The notes beneath the pieces are model-generated. The model worked only from the letters and a program-made list of their open reading frames with translations. It ran no database searches and was not told where the DNA came from. This document shows, piece after piece, positions 1 to 8,362 of a stretch of DNA of 64,000 bases (its first letter is position 1; each line of letters starts with the position of its first letter). This DNA comes from Suttonella indologenes (GTDB lineage: Bacteria; Pseudomonadota; Gammaproteobacteria; Cardiobacteriales; Cardiobacteriaceae): positions 186,001 through 250,000 of the forward strand of contig NZ_UHIA01000003.1 in assembly GCF_900460215.1 (NCBI RefSeq), read 5' to 3'. A program made the translations under genes and the position numbers.

Positions 1-43
1 TTAAATTAACTGCTAAAAATGTTTTCAAAAAACCTTTCATCAT
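1..43 (-). CDS. start of a small secreted or membrane protein (partial)
   Basis: An ATG ATG AAA start on the minus strand follows a strong purine-rich ribosome-binding site (GGAGGAGA, about 44-52) and opens a frame reading MMKGFLKTFLAVNL before the window ends. The lysine followed by a hydrophobic stretch looks like the beginning of a signal peptide. Too little is present to name the protein. The RBS and start are visible; everything downstream is missing. Confidence 0.4.
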   Translation of the reverse strand, partial: MMKGFLKTFLAVNL

Positions 44-134
44 TGTCTCCTCCATATCTTAGAAAATATCTTACTTAAAAATCCGATATTTTTCATATCA
101 GATTCATTAGCGGCTAATATCATTGCAAACACAA

Positions 135-470
135 TTATTCTTCACGTTTAGGCGGCAAAGACCACAATTTGTCCAGCGCATAAAGTTGTCGTGTTTCAGG
201 GCGCATCAGATGCACGACGATATCGCCCAAATCGACTAATACCCAATCGCGGCTGTCTTCCCCTTCTACACCCAAGACAGGAAAACCGGCTGCTTTGGCA
301 TCATCCTGTACTTTGCCCGCCATGGCGTGCAGATGGCGGTCGGAAGTACCGCCGGCAATAACCATATAATCGGCAAAATCGGCTTTGCCTTTGAGGTCGA
401 TGATTTGAATTTCCACTGCCTTTAATTCTTCAAGGCTATGATTGACGATGTCTTTTAATGCTTGTGTCAT
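135..470 (-). CDS. rsfS: ribosomal silencing factor RsfS
   Basis: A 111-residue protein of the RsfS/Iojap family. It binds ribosomal protein uL14 on the free 50S subunit, blocks joining with 30S and lowers translation during starvation. Family features are visible: the ADYMVIAGGTSDRH segment about residues 32-46, the GEDSRDWVLVDLGDIVVH stretch about 69-86 and the MRPETRQLYALDKLW tail. Length is typical. It follows proA on the same strand after 46 bp, so they may be co-transcribed. In many gammaproteobacteria rsfS sits near holA and nadD; here holA is at 34.3 kb, so that arrangement is split. Confidence 0.95.
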   Translation of the reverse strand: MTQALKDIVNHSLEELKAVEIQIIDLKGKADFADYMVIAGGTSDRHLHAMAGKVQDDAKAAGFPVLGVEGEDSRDWVLVDLGDIVVHLMRPETRQLYALDKLWSLPPKREE

Positions 471-516
471 AATGTCTTAAATTAAAAATGTCGGTGCATA
501 ATAGCAAATTTTGCGC

Positions 517-1761
517 CTAACGCGTAATCCCGTCGCTGATGATGATGAATTTCTGGCTAGTCAAGCCTTCCAATCCCACCGGCCCGCGCCAATGAATTTT
601 ATCGGTCGAGATGCCGATTTCCGCGCCCAAGCCGTATTCATAGCCGTCAGCAAAGCAGGTCGGCGTATTGAGCATCACGCTGGCAGAATCCACTTGGCGC
701 AGGAATTGCTGCGCGGCGGCGAGATTTTCCGTCACAATCGCATCGGTGTGATGTGAGCCGTAGGCTTCGATATGCGCGATGGCGCTGTCGATATCGGCGA
801 CAATTTTCACGCTGATGATAGGCGCGAGATATTCGCTGCGCCAATCCTCTTCAACAGCAGATTTTGCTTGCGGCAGGAGTTGACAAGTTTGCTCACAAGC
901 GCGAATTTCCACGCCTTTACTGACAAATATTTCCGCAATTGACGGCAGAAAGACGGCGGCAATGTCTTGATGTACCAGCAGGGTTTCGGTAGCGCCGCAG
1001 ATGCCGTAGCGGTAGGTTTTGCCGTTATCGACGATGCGCAATGCCTTGTCCATATCCGCCGCTTTGTCCACATAAATATGGCAGATGCCGTCCAAATGCT
1101 TAATCACGGGCATGCGTGCCTGCTCGCTAACCAGTTTGACCAAGCCTTTGCCGCCGCGAGGAATTAGCACATCGACATAATCCGCCGCTTGCAGCAAATC
1201 CTGCACATGGCGGCGGTCGCTGTCTTTAATCATCTGCACGGCGGCGATTGGCAAACCTGCCGCCTGCAAACTGCGCTCAATGCAGTCTTGCAAGACCAGA
1301 TTGGTATTCAGGGCTTCCGAACCGCCGCGCAAAATCACGGCATTGCCCGATTTCAAACACAGGGCGGCGGCATCGATACTCACATTGGGGCGCGATTCGT
1401 AAATAATCCCGATAACACCCAGCGGCACGCGCATTCTGCCCACTTGCAAGCGTTTGGCATTGGTTTTCATGGCTGCAATTTCGCCGATGGGATCGGGCAA
1501 GGCGGCGATTTGGCGCACGCCGTCAATCATGCTTTCAATCCGCTTGGGATTGAGTTCCAGACGTTCTGCCAAAGCCGCATCCAAGCCTTTTTCGCCTGCC
1601 GCCTGCATATCCTGTGCATTCACTGCCAAGATGTGCTGCGCCTGCGCCTCCAATTCCTGCGCCAAATGCTGCAAAGCCCGATTTTTCTGTGTAGTGGAGG
1701 CGGCGGCAATCAAGGGGGCTGCCGCTTTGGCCTGTTTGCCTAAGCTGTCGATGAGCGTCAT
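517..1761 (-). CDS. proA: glutamate-5-semialdehyde dehydrogenase (gamma-glutamyl phosphate reductase)
   Basis: ProA reduces gamma-glutamyl phosphate to glutamate-5-semialdehyde with NADPH, the second step of proline synthesis, in the cytoplasm. The 414-residue length is usual. Visible family marks are the ESRPNVSIDAAALCLKSGNA segment, the GGSEA loop, the YGICGATETLL motif holding the catalytic cysteine, and the C-terminal GLTSQKFII. No proB is adjacent in the window. The gene begins 3 bp after the stop of the upstream ABC permease, so it is probably the last or next-to-last gene of that operon, an unusual pairing of proline synthesis with a peptide importer. Confidence 0.96.
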   Translation of the reverse strand: MTLIDSLGKQAKAAAPLIAAASTTQKNRALQHLAQELEAQAQHILAVNAQDMQAAGEKGLDAALAERLELNPKRIESMIDGVRQIAALPDPIGEIAAMKTNAKRLQVGRMRVPLGVIGIIYESRPNVSIDAAALCLKSGNAVILRGGSEALNTNLVLQDCIERSLQAAGLPIAAVQMIKDSDRRHVQDLLQAADYVDVLIPRGGKGLVKLVSEQARMPVIKHLDGICHIYVDKAADMDKALRIVDNGKTYRYGICGATETLLVHQDIAAVFLPSIAEIFVSKGVEIRACEQTCQLLPQAKSAVEEDWRSEYLAPIISVKIVADIDSAIAHIEAYGSHHTDAIVTENLAAAQQFLRQVDSASVMLNTPTCFADGYEYGLGAEIGISTDKIHWRGPVGLEGLTSQKFIIISDGITR

Positions 1762-1764
1762 TTT

Positions 1765-2673
1765 TTATCCTTTATACAATTTGGGATTAAAGACATCGCG
1801 CAGCCAGTCGCCAAGCAGATTGACGCTTAAGGTCAGCACAACCAAGACAATACCCGGAAAGAGCGTAATCCACCACGAGCCGCTGCTGATGTACTCAAAG
1901 CCGTTGGAAATCAGAGAACCCAGCGAAGGTTTGTCGGGCGGCATGCCCAAGCCTAAGAAGGATAAGGCGGCTTCGCTCATCACGGCATTAGCGATTTGCA
2001 CGGTGGAAATGACTAAAATCGGCGAGAGACAGTTGGGCAGCATATGGCGGAACATAATCCGCGGCGAGCTAAAGCCCATGACTTTCGCCGCTTCCACATA
2101 TTCTTTGCTTTTTTCCGCCAAAGCGGTGGCGCGGATGGTGCGCGCATACTGCGGCCATTCGGAAATGCCGATAATGATGACCAAGATGCTGACTGCATGG
2201 GCGACAAAAAACGCCGTGCCGAAGGCGGTTTTGAAAATCGCGGAAATAATGATGGCAACCATTAAAGTGGAGAAAGACAGCTGAATATCGGCAACCCGCA
2301 TCAGGAGATTATCCAGCCAACCGCCGTAATAGGCGGCGAGCAAGCCGATGACGACCCCCAGCAGCATTTGCAGAGCAACGGCGAAAATACCGATGGTCAG
2401 GGAGGTGCGCAGCCCGTACATCATGGTGGAAAGCATGTCGCGTCCCTGCTCGTCCGTGCCAAGCAAAAAGTGGCTTTGCGCGCCGTCCAAGCCCAGCGGC
2501 GGCAATTCCGCATCCATGATGTCGATGGTCGCCAAATCATAGGGATTGTGCGGCGCCAAGACGGGGGCGAAAAACGCCAAGACAATCATGCCGAATAAAA
2601 TCAGAAAGGACAAAATCGCGACTTTATCGCGCTTGAAATAGTAGAAAAAATCACTGGCTAAGAATGCTTTCAT
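1765..2673 (-). CDS. peptide-type ABC transporter permease, DppC/GsiD class
   Basis: Inner-membrane permease of 302 residues for a binding-protein-dependent importer of the peptide/opine/nickel family. It has an N-terminal OppC-type segment (KRDKVAILSFLILFGMIVLAFFAP), the 'ApH.PY' region after the first helix, about six hydrophobic helices and the EAAKVMGFSSPRIMFRHMLPN loop (EAA motif) that contacts the ATPase. Its ATG overlaps the last 4 bp of the upstream permease gene (ATGA), so the two are translationally coupled. The substrate cannot be told from the permease. Confidence 0.92.
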   Translation of the reverse strand: MKAFLASDFFYYFKRDKVAILSFLILFGMIVLAFFAPVLAPHNPYDLATIDIMDAELPPLGLDGAQSHFLLGTDEQGRDMLSTMMYGLRTSLTIGIFAVALQMLLGVVIGLLAAYYGGWLDNLLMRVADIQLSFSTLMVAIIISAIFKTAFGTAFFVAHAVSILVIIIGISEWPQYARTIRATALAEKSKEYVEAAKVMGFSSPRIMFRHMLPNCLSPILVISTVQIANAVMSEAALSFLGLGMPPDKPSLGSLISNGFEYISSGSWWITLFPGIVLVVLTLSVNLLGDWLRDVFNPKLYKG

Positions 2674-3677
2674 TTTGCCTTGCCTCCGCCGATGCTGACG
2701 CGCGGATCAATCAGTCCGTAAATTAAATCCACAATGGTATTGGTCATCACAAAGATAAATCCTACAAAGACGATATAGGTGGTAATCAAAGGAATATCGG
2801 CGCGGTTAATCGCTTCAAGGAATAAATTGCCCATGCCCGGCCATTCGAACACGCGTTCCGTGAGAATGGTGTAGGCAATCATCGTGCCTAATTGCACGCC
2901 GCCGACGGTAATTACCGGCAACATGGTGTTTTTCAGGGCGTGGCGGTAATAAATTTTGCGCTTGGGCAAGCCTTTGGCGCGGGCAAAGCGGATGTATTCC
3001 TGCCCCAAACTTTCCATCATTTCGCTGCGCACCAAGCGGATGAACAGCGGCAGCATGATGGTGGATAAGGCAATCGCCGGCAAAATGAGATGCAAAAAGC
3101 CGTCCCATGTCAGAATGCCCAAGCTCAAAGCGCCGCCGAAAAATGCCACCGTTTCGCCGCGTCCGTAGGAAGGCAGCCAGCCCAGCCATTGCGAGAAGAC
3201 AAAGAGCAATAAAATCGCGGTCAAAAATACCGGTATGGAGATGCCGACCGTTGAAATGCCCATGATGATTTTCGTCAGCCAATTGCGCGGATGAATGGCG
3301 GCGTAAATGCCTAAGGGAATGGATAAGCCGATGACGATAAAGGAGCTTGCCAGCACCAATTCCAAGGTGGCGGGCAGCGCCTGCAAAATCAGTTCTAAGG
3401 TGGGGCGTTTTAAAAAATAGCTGTCGCCGAAATCGCCGGCAGTAACGATATTGCTAAGATAGCGTCCGTATTGGCTCAGGAAGGGATCGTTCAGCCCCAT
3501 GCGTTCGCGCAGCAGTTCTTTTTCGGCATTGGAAGTCATCATGCCCGACATCTGCGCCACAGGATCGCCCAATTTGCTTTGAATGGCAAAGGCGATAAAG
3601 GAAATTGCCAGCATCACAATCAGTAATTGCGCGAGGCGTTTAAGCAAAAAAGTCAACATAGTGTTCTTTAAGGTCAA
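2670..3677 (-). CDS. peptide-type ABC transporter permease, DppB/GsiC class
   Basis: A 335-residue inner-membrane permease, partner of the downstream DppC-class protein. The first helix MLTFLLKRLAQLLIVMLAIS and the ARAKGLPKRKIYYRHALKN EAA loop are typical of DppB/OppB proteins. The ATG at 3677 gives nine residues before the conserved FLLKRL. An internal ATG seven codons in (MLTFLLK, 3659) fits the family start equally well, so the N-terminus is uncertain by a few residues. A strong palindrome lies in the 49-bp gap to the binding-protein gene upstream. Confidence 0.92.
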   Translation of the reverse strand: MTLKNTMLTFLLKRLAQLLIVMLAISFIAFAIQSKLGDPVAQMSGMMTSNAEKELLRERMGLNDPFLSQYGRYLSNIVTAGDFGDSYFLKRPTLELILQALPATLELVLASSFIVIGLSIPLGIYAAIHPRNWLTKIIMGISTVGISIPVFLTAILLLFVFSQWLGWLPSYGRGETVAFFGGALSLGILTWDGFLHLILPAIALSTIMLPLFIRLVRSEMMESLGQEYIRFARAKGLPKRKIYYRHALKNTMLPVITVGGVQLGTMIAYTILTERVFEWPGMGNLFLEAINRADIPLITTYIVFVGFIFVMTNTIVDLIYGLIDPRVSIGGGKAK

Positions 3678-3687
3678 AAAGGGAAAA

Positions 3688-3713
3688 ATCCGCCTGTCTT
3701 AAGACAGGCGGAT
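3688..3713. promoter_or_regulatory. perfect 26-nt palindrome between binding-protein and permease genes
   Basis: A 13+13 perfect inverted repeat (centre CTT/AAG, arms ATCCGCCTGTCTT) lies 14 bp past the stop of the binding-protein gene and 11 bp before the permease start. It would form a very stable mRNA hairpin without a T-tract. Intercistronic hairpins of this kind in other ABC importer operons protect the upstream message and leave the binding protein in excess over the permeases. That role is inferred here. Confidence 0.7.
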
Positions 3714-3726
3714 AAAGTGGAAAGGC

Positions 3727-5286
3727 TTATTCTTTCACTTTGAGTTCTTCCCAATAGGGATAGTTTTTCAAATTGACGATTTCTTCAAAATTTTCAAAAC
3801 GTTTGCTCATGCCCCAATTGAGGTTTTCCCAATGCAGGGGAATCACGACCGCATCGTCAAATTCGATTTGCGCCACTTCGCGCAGCAGGGACTTACGTTT
3901 TTCAATATCGGTTTCGACATTGGCTTGGCGCACCAACTCGTCGAGCTTCGGATTGCTGTAGCCGTTACAGTTGTATTGTCCCATGCCGGTGTCGGCATCG
4001 CGCGTCATGGTCAAAAATTCGCTGTAATTGGCGGAATCGCCGGTATCGGATGACCAGCCCACAAGCTGTAAGCCGGCGGCGCATTTATCGAATTCATCCC
4101 AATATTGTGCTTTCGGCATGGCGTTCAAATTCACTTTCACATTGATTTTTGCCAACATCGCCGAGACGGTTTGCGCGATTTTCTCATCATTCACATAGCG
4201 GTCGTTCGGCGTAATCATAGTTACGCTGAAGCCTTTTTCCATGCCGGCTTCTTTCATCAAGGCTTGAGCTTTGTTCAAATCAAAGCGCGGTTTCAATTCG
4301 GGTTTGTAGCCGCTATAGCCTTCAGGCGAGAATTGCGCCCCTGCCGTACCGTTGCCGCGCATGATTTTTTCTACAATGCCTTCGCTGTTCACGGCATGCA
4401 CCACCGCCTGACGCACGCGCACATCTTTGAATTCAGGCACCACGTTTTGGTTCATCTGAATGGCGATGAGGCGGTCACCGGCTAATGATAAAAGCTGATG
4501 TTTGTCTGATTTTTGAATGCGCTCCACATCAGTCGGCGGCACCGGATAAATCCAGTCCACATCGCCGGAAAGCAGAGCGGATAGGCGCGTGGCGTTTTCT
4601 TTAATCGTTACCAGCGTGATTTTATCGACGTTACCACGATTGGCTTTGTTCCAATAATCGCCGAAAGCGCTATAGACGCTGCGTTGCCCCTGCGTGCGGC
4701 TGTCCAATTTGAACGGCCCGGTGCCGGAAGGCGTGGTCGAGGCGAAAGTGCCGGTGCTTTTTTCCAATAAATCTTTGGCACGACCTTTATCGTCATTACC
4801 GCTGTAGTGCTTGCTGTCCATGATAAAGAGGTAGGAAATATTGTTCAGCACCAGCGGATAAGGCTGTTTGAATTTCAAATCGACGGTGTAATCATCGACT
4901 TTTTCCATGCCTTCATAAGATTCATACAAACCTTTGAAATCGGCGGAAGTTTTAACGCGGTTAAAGCTGAAAATCACATCATCGGCAGTAAAAGGATTGC
5001 CGCTGTGGAATTTCACGTCTTTGCGCAAATAAAAGCGCATCACGGTCGGATTTTCAGGGTCGAGGTATTCCCATTTTTCCGCCAAACGCGCCTGCGGCTC
5101 CAAATCGGCGCTGATCCGCACCAATGGCTCGAAAATCATGTGCGCCATTTGCAAAGTGCCGTTGGATAATTGCTCCATCGGGTCCATAGATACGGGGTCG
5201 GAATCATAAGCGATGGTAATATTCGCCGCCTGCGCCCATGAAAGGAATGAAGCCGCCATAGCAGCGCTGAGTAAGGTTTTTTTCAT
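3727..5286 (-). CDS. periplasmic peptide-type substrate-binding protein (SBP family 5)
   Basis: Solute receptor for the ABC importer. The start is placed at 5286 (MKKTLLSAAMAASFLSWAQA), giving a normal signal peptide ending AQA. A longer in-frame reading from 5355 would overlap the ATPase gene and spoil the signal. The mature protein has SBP_bac_5 hallmarks: VSMDPMEQ near the N-terminus, LRKDVKFHSGNPFTADDVIFSFNR, VRQAVVHAVN, and a GWSSDTGDSANY region. Mature length is about 500 residues. Gene order (ATPase, receptor, two permeases) is that of the glutathione importer gsiABCD, but I see no residues proving the substrate; di- or oligopeptides are equally possible. Confidence 0.9.
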   Translation of the reverse strand: MKKTLLSAAMAASFLSWAQAANITIAYDSDPVSMDPMEQLSNGTLQMAHMIFEPLVRISADLEPQARLAEKWEYLDPENPTVMRFYLRKDVKFHSGNPFTADDVIFSFNRVKTSADFKGLYESYEGMEKVDDYTVDLKFKQPYPLVLNNISYLFIMDSKHYSGNDDKGRAKDLLEKSTGTFASTTPSGTGPFKLDSRTQGQRSVYSAFGDYWNKANRGNVDKITLVTIKENATRLSALLSGDVDWIYPVPPTDVERIQKSDKHQLLSLAGDRLIAIQMNQNVVPEFKDVRVRQAVVHAVNSEGIVEKIMRGNGTAGAQFSPEGYSGYKPELKPRFDLNKAQALMKEAGMEKGFSVTMITPNDRYVNDEKIAQTVSAMLAKINVKVNLNAMPKAQYWDEFDKCAAGLQLVGWSSDTGDSANYSEFLTMTRDADTGMGQYNCNGYSNPKLDELVRQANVETDIEKRKSLLREVAQIEFDDAVVIPLHWENLNWGMSKRFENFEEIVNLKNYPYWEELKVKE

Positions 5287-5308
5287 GTTGTCTCCTATTG
5301 AGTAGTGG

Positions 5309-7051
5309 TTACAGTCCAGCAGGGCTGGTTTGTTCAAAACGCGGCATGAGGGCAATCAATTCGCGCGTATAGTCGTTTTCCGCCTGCTCGAAAATGCGGT
5401 CGCTGTCGCCAATTTCGAGCAATTGCCCGAATTTCATCACGCCGATACGGTCGCACATTTGCCGTATGACCGGCAAATCATGGCTGATAAAGAGCATCGT
5501 CAAGCCCAATTCCGACTGCAAATCTTTGAGCAGATTTAAAATTTGCGCCTGCACCGACACATCCAAAGCAGAAGTGGGTTCATCGCAAATCAGCAGCCGC
5601 GGACGCGTGGCAAGGGCGCGGGCAATCGAAATCCGCTGCCGCTGCCCGCCGGAAAATTCATGCGGATATTTGTCGCCGGCATTAGCCGCCAGTCCGACAT
5701 AATCAATCAAATCCTGCACCACCTGCCGCGCTTGGGCGCTATCCGCCAATTGATGGAAGAGCATCGGCTCGGCAATGATGTCTTTGACTTTCATGCGCGG
5801 ATTAAGCGAAGAATAAGGATTTTGGAAGACCATTTGCATTTCGCGACGATAGGGCAGACGCGCTTTTTCGCTGCTTAAAGCCGTTAAATCGCGGTCTTCA
5901 AAGATAATTTGCCCGCTATCGGGTGCATATAAACCCGTGATAATGCGGGCAATGGTTGATTTACCCGAGCCGGATTCGCCCACCAAGCCGAAACTCTCGC
6001 CTTTGGCAATTGAAAAGCTGACCTGATTGACCGCCTGCACATAGCGGCGTTTGCTCGGGAACAAAGAATGGCGAGTGCAAAAACGCAGCGAGACATCGCG
6101 CACCTGCAAAATACCGCCGGCATAATCCGCCGTCTGCACCGCTTCTTTCTGCCCCAGCCAATGGCTTTGCAAATCCAGCACCGCCTGCTGATGCTCCGTG
6201 CCGGCTTCGATATAGGTAACCAACGGAAAACGCGCGATTTTATGCGTAGAAGGCGGTACGGCGGAAATCAGACTTTTGGTGTAATCATGCTGCGGACGGC
6301 GCAACACCTGCTTCGTCGCCCCGATTTCCATCAAAGCGCCGCGATAAGTCACCATCACGCGGTCGGTTACCGAAGCCACCACGCCCATATCGTGCGTGAC
6401 TAAAATACAGCCCACATTCTGCTCGCGGCAGAGCTTGCGCAGCAATTGCAGAATTTGGTCTTGAATCGAGACGTCCAAAGCCGTGGTCGGCTCATCGGCA
6501 ATCACGAATTTCGGCTCGGTCGCCAAAGCAATCGCAATCACCACGCGCTGACGCATGCCGCCCGAAAACTGATGCGGATATTGCCCCATACGCACTTCCG
6601 GCTCGCTGATGCCCACCGCCGCTAATAATTCCAGCGCTTTTTGCCGCGCCTGCGCCGCCGTCAGCGGCAAATACAGAAGCATCGGCTCCATCAATTGCTC
6701 GCCGATCGTCAACAGCGGATTTAAAGAAGTCATCGGGTCTTGGAAAATAAAGCCGATATCCTTGCCGCGCACCAAGCGCAATTCGTTCTCGGATAAGCGG
6801 CGCAAATCCTTACCGTCTAAAAAGACCTCGCCGCCCGCCACATAGCCCGGCGGCGTCAGCAAACCGGCAATCGCATTGCCAATCGTGGATTTACCAGCGC
6901 CGGACTCGCCGACAATGCCTAAAATCTCGCCTGCGTATAAATCGAAAGACACCGCTTTCACGGCATCGAAACGCCCGTGCCGCGAAGGATAGCTGACTTG
7001 TAAATCGCGCACCGTCAGCAGCGGCGCGCTTGCGGATAAAGCCTCGTTCAT
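5309..7051 (-). CDS. fused double ATP-binding subunit of peptide-type ABC importer (DppD-DppF fusion)
   Basis: Two ABC ATPase domains in one 580-residue cytoplasmic chain, like GsiA or YejF. Domain 1 (about residues 10-260) has Walker A GESGAGKS, signature FSGGMRQR and Walker B FVIADEPTTALD. Domain 2 (about 315-570) has GESGSGKS, FSGGQRQR and LLICDEPTSALD. Both halves carry the C-terminal oligopeptide extension (TKSLISAVPP, TRELIALMP). It is the first gene of the operon, and the receptor gene starts 22 bp downstream. All catalytic motifs are intact, so each importer probably works with one bifunctional ATPase rather than separate D and F subunits. Confidence 0.93.
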   Translation of the reverse strand: MNEALSASAPLLTVRDLQVSYPSRHGRFDAVKAVSFDLYAGEILGIVGESGAGKSTIGNAIAGLLTPPGYVAGGEVFLDGKDLRRLSENELRLVRGKDIGFIFQDPMTSLNPLLTIGEQLMEPMLLYLPLTAAQARQKALELLAAVGISEPEVRMGQYPHQFSGGMRQRVVIAIALATEPKFVIADEPTTALDVSIQDQILQLLRKLCREQNVGCILVTHDMGVVASVTDRVMVTYRGALMEIGATKQVLRRPQHDYTKSLISAVPPSTHKIARFPLVTYIEAGTEHQQAVLDLQSHWLGQKEAVQTADYAGGILQVRDVSLRFCTRHSLFPSKRRYVQAVNQVSFSIAKGESFGLVGESGSGKSTIARIITGLYAPDSGQIIFEDRDLTALSSEKARLPYRREMQMVFQNPYSSLNPRMKVKDIIAEPMLFHQLADSAQARQVVQDLIDYVGLAANAGDKYPHEFSGGQRQRISIARALATRPRLLICDEPTSALDVSVQAQILNLLKDLQSELGLTMLFISHDLPVIRQMCDRIGVMKFGQLLEIGDSDRIFEQAENDYTRELIALMPRFEQTSPAGL

Positions 7052-7130
7052 GCCTCTATATCGTTTTTTTTGAAGAAAAGAAGTGATACCTTACCGCAAA
7101 GATTGCGCTTTTGCATCATTTTTGCAACAG

Positions 7131-7257
7131 ATGTTTCAACACACAGAGCGACACATAAAGCGTCGCTCTACGTGTTGCCCTGAATTGGAAGAGGTTACAC
7201 CTCTCCCACAGATTATCCTCCCTAAAGGAAGGGGCTTCAACCAGTAAGGAAATTTTG
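7131..7257. repeat. three-hairpin dispersed repeat, copy A
   Basis: Begins ATGTTTCAACACACAGAGC and ends AAGGAAATTTTG, nearly identical to the copies at 7499 and 60642. It contains the hairpin with arms AGAGCGAC/GTCGCTCT, a GAGGT/ACCTC hairpin and a CCTCCCT/AGGAAGG hairpin; this copy is slightly shortened and mutated in the third stem. Here the terminal start codon is GTG and leads only into a short frame (MKNLFYP then stop), so no gene uses it. Confidence 0.8.
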
Positions 7258-7323
7258 GTGAAAAATCTTTTTTATCCTTAAAGCAATTTGCTACACTGGC
7301 AAACCCCAGCACAAGGAACAGCT

Positions 7324-7551
7324 ATGGCTAAAAAAAGCAATATATAGTCGGAGAAGTGAAAATTAGTACAAGGCGGCGAGCCGCAGACAGTACAGATAGT
7401 ACGGCAAGGCGAGCCAAGTCCGTAATACTTTTTCAATTCTTCGACTATACAAGACATAGAGAGCATCGACAGCTTAAGTCATGACAAGCCTGCCGAACAT
7501 GTTTCAACACACAGAGCGACACAGAAAGCGTCGCTCTACGTGTTGCCCTGA
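7324..7551 (+). pseudogene. small ORF interrupted by a MITE
   Basis: ATG at 7324 follows AAGGAAC (good Shine-Dalgarno, 4 bp spacing) and reads MAKKSNI, then hits a TAG inside the MITE at 7343-7449. If the MITE and one TA copy (105 bp) are removed, the frame continues QDIESIDSLSHDKPAEH and ends at TGA 7549 inside the next repeat copy. The restored peptide would be about 41 residues with a charged, non-membrane composition. I do not recognise it. It may be the N-terminus of a gene truncated by the two repeats, or a genuine small protein. The in-frame restoration is seen; the ancestral gene is inferred. Confidence 0.4.
7343..7449 (-). mobile_element. MITE copy 1 (IS630-like ends)
   Basis: About 107 bp, bounded by TATAGTC-type ends (TATAGTCGGAGAAGTGAAAA... 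and ...TTTTTCAATTCTTCGACTATA) with TA at both outer edges. The inside holds GGCTCGCC-containing segments and GTACTGTCTGC. Four further copies occur at 9547, 35315, 55913 and 57193. This copy is in the opposite orientation to the other four. It encodes nothing by itself. Confidence 0.85.
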
Positions 7552-7632
7552 ATTGGAAGAGCTTACACCTCTCCCACAAGATTATCCTCCCTAAAGGGAG
7601 GGGTTTTAAGCAATAAGGAAATTTTGATGAAA
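7499..7632 (+). repeat. three-hairpin dispersed repeat, copy B, providing the gph start
   Basis: Full-length copy of the repeat. Stem 1 has arms AGAGCGAC/GTCGCTCT extended by CAACAC/GTGTTG. Stem 2 is a short GAG..CTC type. Stem 3 is CCTCCCT/AGGGAGG. It ends AAGGAAATTTTGATGAAA, where AAGGAA is the ribosome-binding site and ATG the start codon of gph. The repeat therefore forms the entire 5' untranslated leader proximal to gph and could influence its expression. Confidence 0.8.
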
Positions 7633-8316
7633 AACATTCAAGCCATTGCCTTCGACCTCGACGGCACCCTTATCCACTCCCTACCCGATTTAGCCGACAG
7701 CGCCAATACCGTGCGCGCCCATTTCGGCATGCCGCCCTTAGAAGAAAGCCTGATTGAAACCTTCATCGGCGACGGCGTCACCCATCTCATGCACCGCGCT
7801 CTCACCGCGGATTTTAATGGCACAGACGAAGCCCGCATTGAAGAAGCCCTTGCCATCCATATCGCCTACTACGGCGAACATTTCACCAACCGCACCCAAC
7901 TCTACCCTCATGTCAAAGAAACCCTTGCCGCCTTGCAGGCACGCGACATCCGCATTGCCCTTGTCACCAATAAAATCGAAAGACATGCCAGAAAAATCCT
8001 CGAACACTACGGCATCATCGAATACTTCGCCGCCATTTACGGCGGCGACACCCTGCCCGTGCATAAACCTGCGCCCGACCAAATTCTAGGCGTCGCCAAA
8101 GACTTCAATCTCGCACCCGAGCAAGTTCTTATGGTCGGCGACTCGCCCAACGACATGCTCTCCGCCAAAGCCGCCGGCAGCCCTACCCTCTTCGTCAGCT
8201 ACGGCTACTGCGACAACGAAGCGCTTATCAACAATCCGGCAACCACGCCCGATTATCAAATCGACTCCTTTGAGAAGCTGCAAGAAATGCTTGCCAAAAA
8301 TAAAGTAGAGGTTTAG
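7627..8316 (+). CDS. gph: phosphoglycolate phosphatase
   Basis: HAD-superfamily phosphatase of 229 residues, removing 2-phosphoglycolate formed from DNA 3'-end repair or oxygenation side reactions. Motif I is AFDLDGTLIHS with the nucleophilic Asp, motif II VTNK, motif III the lysine in HKPAPDQ, and motif IV VGDSPNDMLSA. The start at 7627 uses the AAGGAA site that belongs to the three-hairpin repeat; a TTG just before it would add one residue. Other HAD substrates are possible, but the sequence and length fit Gph well. Confidence 0.88.
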   Translation: MKNIQAIAFDLDGTLIHSLPDLADSANTVRAHFGMPPLEESLIETFIGDGVTHLMHRALTADFNGTDEARIEEALAIHIAYYGEHFTNRTQLYPHVKETLAALQARDIRIALVTNKIERHARKILEHYGIIEYFAAIYGGDTLPVHKPAPDQILGVAKDFNLAPEQVLMVGDSPNDMLSAKAAGSPTLFVSYGYCDNEALINNPATTPDYQIDSFEKLQEMLAKNKVEV

Positions 8317-8362
8317 TATTTGTACGTCAAGTGTAAAACAAACATCAAGCAGGAGTAAAGCA

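Noticed and set aside
1454..2284. 276-codon plus-strand frame
   Set aside because: Antisense to proA and the permease gene, both well supported.
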